Below, piece after piece: positions 24,979 through 33,275 of a stretch of DNA of 40,011 bases. Each line of letters opens with the position of its first letter. Position 1 is the first letter of the stretch. Under the pieces are notes generated by a model. The model ran no database searches. It was not told the origin of the DNA and worked only from the letters and a program-made list of their open reading frames with translations. The DNA is from Planococcus sp. A6 (GTDB taxonomy: Bacteria; Bacillota; Bacilli; Bacillales_A; Planococcaceae). The stretch lies in the NCBI RefSeq assembly GCF_028823615.1, contig NZ_JAPEHT010000015.1, forward strand, positions 1 to 40,011, written 5' to 3'. The position numbers were made by a program, and so were the translations under genes.

Positions 24979-25776
24979 TCATGCCTGGAAAGGGTAATCC
25001 TCATTGATATAAATTCTCTCGCAACTTAAAGCTTTACCCGTATTGTCGTCAATCTCCGTGAAAAATCCGCTGACGACCGAACGGCCCGATTTAGGCACTT
25101 CAAAGCGGGTCGGCATATTCGTCTTGAAACGGTATAGAACCGAGTCCTTTTTCATGCCAAGGATTTCGTCGTACGGGCCGGTCATGCCGACATCCGAAAT
25201 ATACGCCGTTCCGCCAGGGAGAACACGCGCATCCGCTGTTTGGACATGGGTGTGCGTCCCGACAACGACAGAAGCGCGACCATCCAAATGCCAGCCCATC
25301 GCAATCTTTTCGCTTGTCGCCTCCGCGTGGAAGTCGACGAAGACGAGCGGCGACACTTGCTTGGCTTCTTCGATCAATTCATCTGCCATCTTGAACGGAT
25401 CGTCATGCGCAGGAAGGAACACTCGGCCGTGCAAATTGATGACCGACAAAGTTTTGCCGTTTTTCGTGACAGTTGCCATGCCACGTCCAGGTGCCTCTTC
25501 CGAAAAGTTCGCCGGGCGGATCAAGTAATCCACATCGTCGATAAAATCAAAAATTTCTTTTTGGTCCCACGTATGGTTGCCCATTGTCACCATATCGACC
25601 CCCATGAACAATAGATCCTGGTAAATCGATTTGGTAATGCCGCGTCCTGCAGCGGCGTTCTCGCCGTTTGCGATGACGACATCCGGTGCATATTTGCGCT
25701 TCAGCCGCGGCAAATAACTTTCGAGTGCTTCTCTCCCGATCGCCCCTACAATATCCCCGATAAATAAAACTTTCAT
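24979..25776 (-). CDS. ymdB: YmdB metallophosphoesterase (cyclic-nucleotide phosphodiesterase)
   Basis: In B. subtilis YmdB hydrolyses 2',3'- and 3',5'-cyclic nucleotides in vitro and influences biofilm and motility decisions. The 265-residue enzyme has the metal-binding motifs of the family: FIGDIVGAIGRE, ANGENAAAGRG, TMGNHTWDQ, a FHAEATSEK segment, and GTHTHVQTADARV with TAYISDVGMTG. ATG 25776 follows AAAGGTGA (complement of 25781-25789); the upstream in-frame ATG at 25794 does not have such a site. An intrinsic terminator at 25798-25837 lies between rny and this gene, so its level depends on readthrough unless it has its own promoter. Confidence 0.96.
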   Translation of the reverse strand: MKVLFIGDIVGAIGREALESYLPRLKRKYAPDVVIANGENAAAGRGITKSIYQDLLFMGVDMVTMGNHTWDQKEIFDFIDDVDYLIRPANFSEEAPGRGMATVTKNGKTLSVINLHGRVFLPAHDDPFKMADELIEEAKQVSPLVFVDFHAEATSEKIAMGWHLDGRASVVVGTHTHVQTADARVLPGGTAYISDVGMTGPYDEILGMKKDSVLYRFKTNMPTRFEVPKSGRSVVSGFFTEIDDNTGKALSCERIYINEDYPFQA

Positions 25777-25797
25777 GCAATCACCTTTCTCCATAAG

Positions 25798-25837
25798 AAA
25801 AAGGCTTCTTTGAATGGATATTCAACGAAGCCTTTTT
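25798..25837 (-). terminator. Intercistronic terminator between rny and ymdB
   Basis: An 11-bp stem (AAAAAGGCTTC 25798-25808 with 25827-25837), then a small mismatch and 6 more pairs (25810-25815 with 25820-25825). It ends directly before the ymdB ribosome binding site. Confidence 0.82.
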
Positions 25838-25844
25838 CGTTTTT

Positions 25845-27404
25845 TTATTTTGCGTATTCAACGGCACGCGTTTCGCGGATGACCGTCACTTTGATATGTC
25901 CTGGATAATCCAGTTCTTCCTCAATGCGCTTGCGGATATCGCGTGCAAGGCGGTGAGCTGTCATATCGTCGATCTGCTCCGGGCGAACCATGATCCGGAT
26001 CTCGCGGCCTGCTTGGATGGCGAACGATTTCTCGACCCCTTCGTAAGACTCTGAAATCTCTTCCAGCTTCTCAAGCCGGCGGATGTAGTTCTCGAGCGTT
26101 TCGCTTCTGGCACCTGGACGTGCTGCGGATAATGCGTCCGCAGCTGCGACGATGACCGAAATGACCGAAGTCGCTTCTGTGTCGCCGTGGTGGGAAGCGA
26201 TGCTGTTGATGACGACTGGATGTTCCTTGTATTTTGTGCCGAGCTCTACACCGATCTCGACGTGGCTGCCTTCAACTTCGTGGTCGATGGCTTTACCGAT
26301 ATCGTGCAAGAGACCTGCGCGTCGTGCAAGTGTCACATCTTCTCCAAGCTCTGCTGCCATGAGGCCTGACAAGAACGCCACTTCCATTGAGTGTTTCAGG
26401 ACGTTCTGGCCATAGCTCGTACGGTAGCGGAGTCGACCGAGTATTTTGATCAAGTCTGGATGCAAGTTATGTACACCTACGTCAAATGTGGTTTGTTCCC
26501 CAATTTCACGAATTTGTTCATCGACTTCACGTCTTGACTTCTCAACCATTTCCTCGATTCTCGCTGGATGGATGCGCCCGTCCGACACCAATTTCTCAAG
26601 TGCCAGACGCGCCGTTTCGCGGCGGATCGGATCAAATCCGGAAAGAATGACCGCTTCCGGCGTGTCATCGATAATCAAATCGATACCGGTCAAGGTTTCA
26701 AGCGTCCGGATATTGCGTCCTTCACGCCCGATGATGCGGCCTTTCATCTCGTCATTCGGCAAGTTGACCACGGAAACGGTCGTTTCCGCTACATGGTCTG
26801 CAGCAAAGCGCTGCATCGCCAGCGACAAGATGTTCTTCGCTTTTTTGTCCGATTCTTCTTTGGCACGGGCTTCCGATTCCTTGACCATGACTGCGATATC
26901 TGTCGACAATTCGTTCTCCACTTGCTCGAGAATGATGCTTTTCGCTTCTTCACGCGTCAACGATGAAATCCGTTCCATTTCGGTTTGTTGCTGCTGAACC
27001 AAATTCTCAGCTTTGCTCTCCATCTGTTCAATATGCTGTTGTTTTTCGGCAAGAGCCTGATCCTTGCGTTCAAGGCCGGCCTCACGTTTGTTTAATGCAT
27101 CATCCTTGCGATCCAAATTTTCTTCTCTTTGCAACAACCGATTTTCGTGTTTCTGCATTTCCGATCGGCGTTCGCGAATTTCAGATTCAGCTTCAGTACG
27201 CAATTTATGATTTTCGTCTTTCGCTTCCAGCAAGGCTTCTTTTTTCAGCGCCTCTGCTTCCCGTTTTGCATCTTCGACGACTTGCTCTGCGGAATGTTTG
27301 GCGCCTGCCATTTTGGAATCGTTTGCCTTTTTCAATGCAAAATACCCAACAACTACACCGACGATGATACCAAGCAAAGCGAAGATGAACTCAGTAATAC
27401 CCAT
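25845..27404 (-). CDS. rny: Ribonuclease Y
   Basis: The main endoribonuclease starting mRNA decay in many Firmicutes, anchored in the membrane. The 519-residue protein has an N-terminal helix (about residues 5-25), a long Glu/Lys/Arg-rich coiled coil (30-200), a KH domain ([20 protein letters not shown], about 218-275) and an HD domain with [12 protein letters not shown] in its second half. The ribosome binding site AGAGGAGGTG precedes ATG 27404. A strong promoter lies at 27510-27538, giving a leader of about 100 bases. A terminator follows it, before ymdB. It is functionally linked to ricA in the same region. Confidence 0.98.
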   Translation of the reverse strand: MGITEFIFALLGIIVGVVVGYFALKKANDSKMAGAKHSAEQVVEDAKREAEALKKEALLEAKDENHKLRTEAESEIRERRSEMQKHENRLLQREENLDRKDDALNKREAGLERKDQALAEKQQHIEQMESKAENLVQQQQTEMERISSLTREEAKSIILEQVENELSTDIAVMVKESEARAKEESDKKAKNILSLAMQRFAADHVAETTVSVVNLPNDEMKGRIIGREGRNIRTLETLTGIDLIIDDTPEAVILSGFDPIRRETARLALEKLVSDGRIHPARIEEMVEKSRREVDEQIREIGEQTTFDVGVHNLHPDLIKILGRLRYRTSYGQNVLKHSMEVAFLSGLMAAELGEDVTLARRAGLLHDIGKAIDHEVEGSHVEIGVELGTKYKEHPVVINSIASHHGDTEATSVISVIVAAADALSAARPGARSETLENYIRRLEKLEEISESYEGVEKSFAIQAGREIRIMVRPEQIDDMTAHRLARDIRKRIEEELDYPGHIKVTVIRETRAVEYAK

Positions 27405-27498
27405 TCGGACACCTCCTCTTGCTATTGATTTTTTACATTTTCAAAGGATGAATCAATAACTCTTTGTCTTTCATCATTCGTTTAAAAATTAGTAAATA

Positions 27499-27516
27499 AT
27501 ACAATTTTAATTGTAT
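27499..27516. repeat. Inverted repeat over the rny -10
   Basis: ATACAATT (27499-27506) and AATTGTAT (27509-27516) are 8-bp arms with a 2-base centre, covering the -10 and the expected transcription start of rny. Confidence 0.5.
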
Positions 27517-27538
27517 AGATGGACCTATGCGCTGTCAA
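27510..27538 (-). promoter_or_regulatory. Strong rny promoter
   Basis: On the minus strand TTGACA (27538-27533), 17 bases, TACAAT (27515-27510), about 105 bases before the start codon. Confidence 0.88.
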
Positions 27539-27566
27539 CCCTGCCAAGCCGGCGCCCCTTGCTTGT

Positions 27567-27599
27567 AAAAAGACTGCGAAGCATTCGCTTCGCAGTCTT
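27567..27599 (-). terminator. recA terminator
   Basis: A 13-bp perfect stem (27599-27587 with 27582-27570), 4-base loop and T run on the minus strand. Confidence 0.92.
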
Positions 27600-27632
27600 G
27601 GCAGAAAGTCATTATAAAGTTCCAGGAACAGC

Positions 27633-28700
27633 CTATTCCTCTTCGTCAGTGAGCAAGTTAAAGTCTTCTGCTTCTTTCTTGTCACCTTTAGGAACGGATA
27701 CTGAATAGGAAGCTGCGGTCATGCCGTAGTGTTCACGGACTTTGCCTGCAATTTCATTACGGATGTCTTCATGCTCGCGCATGAATTGCTTGGCATTTTC
27801 ACGGCCTTGCCCAACTCGTTCGTTATTGTAGGAGTACCATGAGCCGCTCTTTTGGACGATATCGAGGTCTGCTGCAAGGTCAACGATCTCACCTTCACGC
27901 GAAATCCCTTGCCCGTACATAATATCCACTTCCGCTGTGCGGAACGGCGGAGCTACTTTGTTTTTGACGACTTTGATCTTCGTGCGGTTACCGATGATGT
28001 CGTTGCCGGACTTCAAAGCTTCTGCACGGCGGACTTCAAGACGTACGGATGAATAGAACTTCAACGCGCGGCCGCCCGGCGTGACTTCAGGGTTCCCGAA
28101 CATGACGCCGACTTTTTCTCGGATTTGGTTGATAAATACAGCGATGGTGTTCGATTTGTTGATGGCGCCCGACAGTTTACGGAGAGCCTGTGACATAAGA
28201 CGAGCCTGGAGCCCGACGTGTGAGTCGCCCATTTCGCCTTCGATTTCAGCTTTTGGCACAAGTGCCGCTACGGAGTCGATAACTACGATATCTACTGCGC
28301 CGCTGCGCACGAGCGCTTCTGCGATTTCAAGTGCCTGCTCGCCTGTATCCGGCTGGGATAGCAATAGCTCATCCAAGTTGACGCCGAGTGCTTTTGCATA
28401 CACCGGGTCAAGGGCGTGCTCCGCATCGATAAATGCAGCCGTGCCGCCTGAAGCTTGTACTTCAGCGATGGCATGAAGTGAGACTGTTGTTTTACCTGAG
28501 CTTTCCGGCCCGTAAATCTCGATGACTCGCCCGCGCGGATATCCGCCTATGCCGAGTGCGATGTCCAGTGACAACGAACCACTTGAAACAGTTGAGACAT
28601 TATGGCCTGTGCTTTCACCCAATTTCATGACAGAACCTTTACCGAATTGCTTTTCTATTTGTTTTAGCGCCATATCCAGCGCTGCTTTACGATCGCTCAA
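27633..28700 (-). CDS. recA: Recombinase RecA
   Basis: Strand-exchange protein of homologous recombination and the coprotease that makes LexA cut itself. The 355-residue sequence has the Walker A GPESSGKT at residues 64-71, the [17 protein letters not shown] Walker B region and the loop residues ([15 protein letters not shown] in similar form), with an acidic C-terminus (LLTDEEE). The start codon is TTG at 28700, not ATG, but the ribosome binding site AGAGGAGG (complement of 28708-28715) is nearly perfect. The promoter is at 28746-28774 with a LexA box at 28783-28796 upstream of it. It ends in its own terminator. Confidence 0.99.
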   Translation of the reverse strand: MSDRKAALDMALKQIEKQFGKGSVMKLGESTGHNVSTVSSGSLSLDIALGIGGYPRGRVIEIYGPESSGKTTVSLHAIAEVQASGGTAAFIDAEHALDPVYAKALGVNLDELLLSQPDTGEQALEIAEALVRSGAVDIVVIDSVAALVPKAEIEGEMGDSHVGLQARLMSQALRKLSGAINKSNTIAVFINQIREKVGVMFGNPEVTPGGRALKFYSSVRLEVRRAEALKSGNDIIGNRTKIKVVKNKVAPPFRTAEVDIMYGQGISREGEIVDLAADLDIVQKSGSWYSYNNERVGQGRENAKQFMREHEDIRNEIAGKVREHYGMTAASYSVSVPKGDKKEAEDFNLLTDEEE

Positions 28701-28745
28701 AAGAAATCCTCCTCTTATGTGAAAACCAATTTTCTAACTGATTTC

Positions 28746-28774
28746 AGTATACTAGTTTATTGAGAAATTTACAA
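28746..28774 (-). promoter_or_regulatory. recA promoter
   Basis: On the minus strand TTGTAA (28774-28769), 17 bases, TATACT (28751-28746). Confidence 0.82.
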
Positions 28775-28782
28775 GAAAAAAG

Positions 28783-28796
28783 CGAACGTTTATTCG
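28783..28796. promoter_or_regulatory. LexA box of recA
   Basis: On the minus strand CGAATAAACGTTCG, with the same CGAAT-N4-GTTCG frame as the B. subtilis recA box. It sits about 9 bases upstream of the -35 rather than over the promoter core. Confidence 0.8.
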
Positions 28797-28860
28797 TGTT
28801 CGTATTATTGTTTCACGAATTTGATCCTCGCTATCCTATCATTCCCCTGAAATGGGCATG

Positions 28861-28887
28861 AAAAAACACGCAAAATTAAATTTTGCG
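28861..28887 (-). terminator. cinA terminator
   Basis: On the minus strand GCGCAAAAT-type arms (about 28888-28880 with 28876-28868, with G-U pairs) are followed by TTTTTT. The cinA stop codon is at the loop. Confidence 0.8.
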
Positions 28888-30129
28888 CGCGTCTTCATCT
28901 GCCAGTGTCCGTATCAAGTAATACAATGCCAGTTTCACCGCTCGTAAGCGATTCGTGTTTCTCAAGCCAGATAGTTCGAGCCGGTAAGTATGGGTACCTT
29001 GATCGCTATCGATGCCAATCCAAACCGTCCCGGCCGGCTCTTCTCCGTGAGCATCAGGACCAGCTGCGCCGGTGAGGCTCACTGCGATGTCAGTGCCGAA
29101 TTTCTCCCGGGCAGCCTTTGCCATTATGGCTGCCGCTTCTTCGCTGACAACAGAGTGCTTTTCGAAAAACTCAGGTGCTATGCCGAGCTGCTGAACTTTC
29201 ATTTGCTTATTATAGGCTACGACGCCCCCATTCAATACAGCACTCGCCCCTGTAACGGATGCGAGTTCTGACTGGAACAATCCTGCCGTCAGGCTTTCTG
29301 CTGCCGAAATGGTTTTGCCTTGCTGCTTCAACAGGTCGATTGCTTTCGAAGCGAGCGAATCGTCATCATAGCCATATAAGTATTGGCCGACGCGCTCCAA
29401 GATTTCTTCTTTTGCACCGTCGATCAATTTCCATGCCTCATCCGTGGTGTCCGTTTTTGCCGTGATGCGCAGCGTGACTTCGCCGGCGGATGCCAGCGGT
29501 GCAATCGTCGGGTTGGTCTGTTTGTCCAAGATATCCTGCAGGCGGTCTTCGATTTCCGCTTCCCCGATGCCATAAAACCGCAAGACATGCGATAGGATGA
29601 TATTTTCTTCATTTAGCATCCGCACCAATTTCGGTTTTGCCTCGAATTGGAACATCGGCTCTAATTCATGCGGCGGGCCTGGCAACAACATATACATATG
29701 ATCGCCGTTTTGATACATCATTCCCGGCGCCATGCCATTCTCGTTGACGAGCACTTCGCTGCCCTCAAGGACAAGAGCTTGTTTTTTATTGTTTTCAGTC
29801 ATCGGCCTCCCTGCCCGTTCGAAAAAGGCAGCGATCGATACCATTGCATCATCATCCATTGATAAGGTTGTGCCTAGATGGTTGGCAATGGTCTGTTTGG
29901 TCAAATCGTCTTTCGTCGGCCCGAGCCCTCCAGAGAAGATGATCAGGTCTGCACGCGATTCCGCGACAGCGATCGTTTCTTTCAAGCGCTCGGGGTTGTC
30001 TCCTACTACCGTATGGTAATAGACATTGATCCCGATTTCAGCGAGATGCCCGGAAATGAAGCGGGCATTCGTATTGGTAATCTGGCCGAGCAGGAGCTCC
30101 GAACCAACTGCGATAATTTCAGCGTTCAT
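28876..30129 (-). CDS. cinA: CinA-like competence/damage protein
   Basis: A 417-residue two-domain protein. The N-terminal domain (about 1-170) is of the MoaB/MogA type with VGSELLLGQITNTNARF and FSGGLGPTKDD; the C-terminal CinA domain (about 260-415) has TAAESLTAGLF-like and LTGAAGPDAHGEEPAGTVW segments and corresponds to nicotinamide-mononucleotide deamidase (PncC) activity in several bacteria. In the first domain ADP-ribose pyrophosphatase activity is known for some members. It lies upstream of recA in the same direction, as in B. subtilis and Streptococcus, but recA has its own promoter and the cinA terminator separates them. Confidence 0.95.
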   Translation of the reverse strand: MNAEIIAVGSELLLGQITNTNARFISGHLAEIGINVYYHTVVGDNPERLKETIAVAESRADLIIFSGGLGPTKDDLTKQTIANHLGTTLSMDDDAMVSIAAFFERAGRPMTENNKKQALVLEGSEVLVNENGMAPGMMYQNGDHMYMLLPGPPHELEPMFQFEAKPKLVRMLNEENIILSHVLRFYGIGEAEIEDRLQDILDKQTNPTIAPLASAGEVTLRITAKTDTTDEAWKLIDGAKEEILERVGQYLYGYDDDSLASKAIDLLKQQGKTISAAESLTAGLFQSELASVTGASAVLNGGVVAYNKQMKVQQLGIAPEFFEKHSVVSEEAAAIMAKAAREKFGTDIAVSLTGAAGPDAHGEEPAGTVWIGIDSDQGTHTYRLELSGLRNTNRLRAVKLALYYLIRTLADEDARKI

Positions 30130-30153
30130 AGCAACCTTCCTTTCATGTGGCGC

Positions 30154-30732
30154 TTATTTGGATGTCATAAGCCCTTTGCGGTTGGCATAGAAATAATCCC
30201 ATCCGGACCATACCGTAAACAGCAAAGCGATATAAAGCATGATCTCGCCGAATGGAATGCCGACCAAGGCGAAGAGCATATTGTAAAGCAATAGCGAAAT
30301 GATCGCGAATAATTGTGTGACGGTCTTGATTTTGCCCAAGTTGCCGGCTGCCACGACTTCCCCTTCACCAGCTAGCACTAAGCGCAGGCCTGTGACGGCG
30401 AATTCGCGGCTGATGATGACGATGACGACCCATGCCGGCGCGAAGCCAAGTTCGACCAGAATGATCAATGCCGCAGAGACGAGAAGTTTATCGGCAAGCG
30501 GATCCAAGAATTTGCCGAAAGTCGTGACTAAATTGTATTTGCGTGCATAATAGCCATCGACCCAGTCGGTAGCGGATGCGAAAATGAAGATCAATGCACC
30601 GATGAAATGCGCAACCGGCAGTGTTGCACCCAGAAGCGTCATCTCTCCCCAGCCGAAATCGATAAGCATGAAAGCCATGAAAATCGGGATGAGCAAGATG
30701 CGTGAAATGGTAATTTGGTTTGGAATATTCAT
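30154..30732 (-). CDS. pgsA: CDP-diacylglycerol-glycerol-3-phosphate 3-phosphatidyltransferase
   Basis: Makes phosphatidylglycerol phosphate from CDP-diacylglycerol and glycerol-3-phosphate, the committed step to acidic phospholipids. The 192-residue protein has several membrane helices and the CDP-alcohol phosphotransferase motif Asp59-Gly60-x2-Ala63-Arg64-x8-Gly73-x3-Asp77-x3-Asp81. ATG 30732 is chosen because AAAGGAG lies just before it and the protein starts like its homologues; the upstream open frame has no such site. It is separated from ymfM by a terminator and from cinA by 24 bases, so it and cinA form a unit. Confidence 0.97.
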   Translation of the reverse strand: MNIPNQITISRILLIPIFMAFMLIDFGWGEMTLLGATLPVAHFIGALIFIFASATDWVDGYYARKYNLVTTFGKFLDPLADKLLVSAALIILVELGFAPAWVVIVIISREFAVTGLRLVLAGEGEVVAAGNLGKIKTVTQLFAIISLLLYNMLFALVGIPFGEIMLYIALLFTVWSGWDYFYANRKGLMTSK

Positions 30733-30758
30733 TTGTTTTTCTCCTTTCAATCCTTGCA

Positions 30759-30786
30759 GAAAAATAGCCATCGGGTGATGGCTATT
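30759..30786 (-). terminator. Terminator after ymfM
   Basis: A 10-bp perfect stem (30786-30777 with 30772-30763), 4-base loop and T run on the minus strand. The ymfM stop codon (30784-30782) is inside the stem. Confidence 0.85.
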
Positions 30787-31648
30787 CAGCATCATCAAAA
30801 CGGATGACGATGTTTTGTGGTTTTCGCTCTTGTTCATACGGCACCGTTTCGCCGTTCAATTCGATTGACAACATCGAGTAATCCCCGACGCGCATAAAGA
30901 TTTCCGTTTCATCAGACACATCAACGGCTTCCGTTTCTCCTGCCTCGAAAACGCGGGCGAGGCTCAGTAGTTCCACGCCGCCTTCATTCAAGACGGTCAG
31001 CCATGATGCCCCATCTGCCGTGAATTCAAGCTCCCGGTCAGCCGGTCCAGAGAACGTATAAGTCGTCGTTTCGCCCGAGACGCTCTCAAGTTCCAATTGA
31101 GCTTGTGGCTCTTCAGGTTCCGGTTGTTCTTCCGGTTCATCAGCGGGAGCTTCTTGTTCCTCGGCCGCTTCCGGCTGTTGTTCAGGTTGTTCAGCCGGTG
31201 CCTCGTATTCCACATCGCCCCCGCCTTCTTCTACCTGTTGCACATCGTTTCCCGACGTACTGAGCAGATAGAAATACCAAATGACCAATAGTATGAAAAC
31301 GATAAATAATGCTACCAACACCTTCGGCATAGATTCTGCGACGGGGCCGGAGCTGCGTTTTTTCTTCTCGGGCCTGCGCGTCAAATGCTCTGCAGGAACG
31401 GCTTCCGGTGCATCTTCCGGCAATTCGTTTTTGTGCTCCATCAACAGCGAATCGCCATCCAAGCCGACCGCTTGCGCGTAGCGCTTGATAAATGCACGCA
31501 CATAAAAGCCGCCGGGGATGGCCGAATAATCCCCTGTCTCGATGCCTTCCAAATGATGCTTTTGGATTTTCGTCCGCTCATTGAGCTGTTCAAGGCTTAA
31601 GCCTTGCTCCAGCCTTGCCTGTTTCAGCTTCGTGCCCAGTTGTCCCAT
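30782..31648 (-). CDS. ymfM: RodZ-like protein YmfM
   Basis: A 288-residue cell-shape protein related to RodZ, which links MreB to the wall-synthesis machinery in other bacteria. The cytoplasmic Xre-type helix-turn-helix (residues 1-70, GTKLKQARLEQGLSLEQL) is followed by a basic stretch, one membrane helix (about 105-130), a low-complexity Glu/Pro/Gln-rich linker (about 140-190) and a C-terminal DUF4115-type beta domain (about 195-288). ATG 31648 is preferred: AGGCAGGTGA lies before it. It overlaps no gene but starts 18 bases after ymfK. It is cut off from pgsA by a terminator. Confidence 0.9.
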   Translation of the reverse strand: MGQLGTKLKQARLEQGLSLEQLNERTKIQKHHLEGIETGDYSAIPGGFYVRAFIKRYAQAVGLDGDSLLMEHKNELPEDAPEAVPAEHLTRRPEKKKRSSGPVAESMPKVLVALFIVFILLVIWYFYLLSTSGNDVQQVEEGGGDVEYEAPAEQPEQQPEAAEEQEAPADEPEEQPEPEEPQAQLELESVSGETTTYTFSGPADRELEFTADGASWLTVLNEGGVELLSLARVFEAGETEAVDVSDETEIFMRVGDYSMLSIELNGETVPYEQERKPQNIVIRFDDAE

Positions 31649-31665
31649 CGTCATCACCTGCCTGG

Positions 31666-32466
31666 TTAAAAATTGAAACCGTCGCCGAACATATCCATCT
31701 GGTCTTTATTGTCCATAAACGTGTTTTTCTCCAATACTTCATACGTGATCTTTTCTTCGGGATGATGGCGCAATTCGATAATGTAATCGAAATCGTCGAT
31801 GCTGTACTCGGAATGCTCAACGAATTTATCGGGATGCTCAACCACTTTGATGGTCGGCATACGCATCATCTCCCTCACGAGCTGCAGATGGCGCTCATCG
31901 GCTGAACGCCTTGTGACGATGCCGTCCAAGATAAAAATATTATTGTCGTTGTGTTCATCGCCCATTAATTGGTTGCGGACGGTTTGCTTGATCATCGTGG
32001 ACGACAGGAATATCCATTTCTTGTTGGCGCTGACGCTTGCGGCGACGATCGACTCGGTCTTGCCAACACGCGGCATGCCCCGCAGCCCGACCAGTTTATG
32101 GCCTTCCTGTTTGAAGATTTCTGCCATGAAATCGACGAGCAGCCCGAGTTCATCCCGCACGAAGCGGAAAGTTTTGCGGTCGTCTGCATCGCGCTGGATA
32201 TACCGGCCATGGCGCACCGCGAGAATGTCCCGTAATTTCGGTTCGCGGAATTTCGTCACCGCTATGGTTTCAATTGTCGAGAGGATCTGTTCAAAGCGTT
32301 CTATCTGCACGTCATGCTCTGCACGCAGCAGCATGCCGCGGCGCCCTTGGTCTACGCCGTTGATGGTAACAATATTGACGCGCAGCATGCCGAGAAGCGA
32401 TGCAATGTCCCCGAGCAGGCCCGGGCGGTTGACTTGGATTTCATACTCAAAATACCATTCTTTCAT
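31666..32466 (-). CDS. ymfK: YmfK family protein (DUF3388), ACT-like and P-loop
   Basis: A 266-residue cytoplasmic protein of a family conserved in Bacillales without a known function. The N-terminal 75 residues look like an ACT regulatory domain (EYEIQVNRPGLLGDIASLLG, NIVTINGVDQGRRGML). Residues 130-137 are a P-loop, GMPRVGKT, and the following part holds FLSSTMIKQTVRNQL and IFILDGIVTRR, which may be the Walker B region. So it may be a nucleotide-binding protein with a small-molecule sensor; this is inference. The ribosome binding site GGGAGGG lies before ATG 32466. ymfJ, which lies next to it in B. subtilis, is absent from the 89-base gap to ymfI. Confidence 0.88.
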   Translation of the reverse strand: MKEWYFEYEIQVNRPGLLGDIASLLGMLRVNIVTINGVDQGRRGMLLRAEHDVQIERFEQILSTIETIAVTKFREPKLRDILAVRHGRYIQRDADDRKTFRFVRDELGLLVDFMAEIFKQEGHKLVGLRGMPRVGKTESIVAASVSANKKWIFLSSTMIKQTVRNQLMGDEHNDNNIFILDGIVTRRSADERHLQLVREMMRMPTIKVVEHPDKFVEHSEYSIDDFDYIIELRHHPEEKITYEVLEKNTFMDNKDQMDMFGDGFNF

Positions 32467-32555
32467 GCTTCACTCTCCCTCCCATACATGTGTCATCCTA
32501 TGGTCCATTGCCTTTATGATAGCCTAGATTAACAATGATGAAAAGCTGGCGTACG

Positions 32556-33275
32556 CTAGATCAACCAGCCGCCATTGACACGGATTGTCTGTCCGGTAAT
32601 ATAATCCGCCTTGCCACTGGCTAAAAACGCAACCGCATGGGCGATATCTTCTGGTGAACCAGCCCCAAGCGGAATTTCTTCTTCGAGCTCCAGCCAGCCT
32701 TCATCTGTCAACCCGGCATTCATTTTCGTGCGGATCAACCCGGGCGATACGGCATTGACGCGTGTGCCGGACGGCGCCATCTCTTTGGCATAGGCTTTCG
32801 TGAATGCGAGCTGTGCGCCTTTTACGGCCGAATAAGCCGTTTCCATCGAAGCCCCCGTTTCGCCCCAAATCGATGCAATGAAAATGACATAGGACTTTTC
32901 ATGCCTCCTGAAATAAGGCGACAACAGCCGCACCGTCTCGATCGGATTCTTTACATGGACGCGCCATAAAGCATCCTGGTCGGCGCTGCTGGTGTCCTGC
33001 AATAGGCTTGACAGCGCGTGGCCGCTCGCACAGACGACGCACGAGCTGTCGAACACTTGGTTTGCGACTTGCTCGGCGCCGCCGTCTTGCGTGAAATCGC
33101 CCTGTACCGGAATAAATTCCTGCTGCGGGTAGCGCACGCTGAGTTCCTGCGCAAACGCTTCAAGGGCGGTTGAATGGTAATGAAGATAAAGCGACCAGCC
33201 TTCCTCCGCCATCTGCCGGGCGATCGCGCCACCGATGTCTCCCGATGCTCCGAGGATCAGAGCGAATCGCTTCAC
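32556..33275 (-). CDS. ymfI: Short-chain dehydrogenase YmfI (EF-P 5-aminopentanone reductase)
   Basis: In B. subtilis YmfI performs a reduction step in making 5-aminopentanol on elongation factor P. The 239-residue Rossmann-fold enzyme has the NAD(P) motif GASGDIGGA (residues 9-17), CASGHALSS in place of NNAG, the catalytic Ser in FIASIWGETGAS and the YSAVKGA Tyr-Lys pair, and ends with TGQTIRVNGGW. It overlaps the end of ymfH by 4 bases, so the two are coupled. The product works on the same pathway as ymfH and ymfF by association. Confidence 0.92.
   Translation of the reverse strand: MKRFALILGASGDIGGAIARQMAEEGWSLYLHYHSTALEAFAQELSVRYPQQEFIPVQGDFTQDGGAEQVANQVFDSSCVVCASGHALSSLLQDTSSADQDALWRVHVKNPIETVRLLSPYFRRHEKSYVIFIASIWGETGASMETAYSAVKGAQLAFTKAYAKEMAPSGTRVNAVSPGLIRTKMNAGLTDEGWLELEEEIPLGAGSPEDIAHAVAFLASGKADYITGQTIRVNGGWLI

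Noticed and set aside
28783-28802. A second LexA box overlapping the recA box
   Set aside because: The other half-sites are spaced 10 bases apart instead of 4, so only one box is valid.
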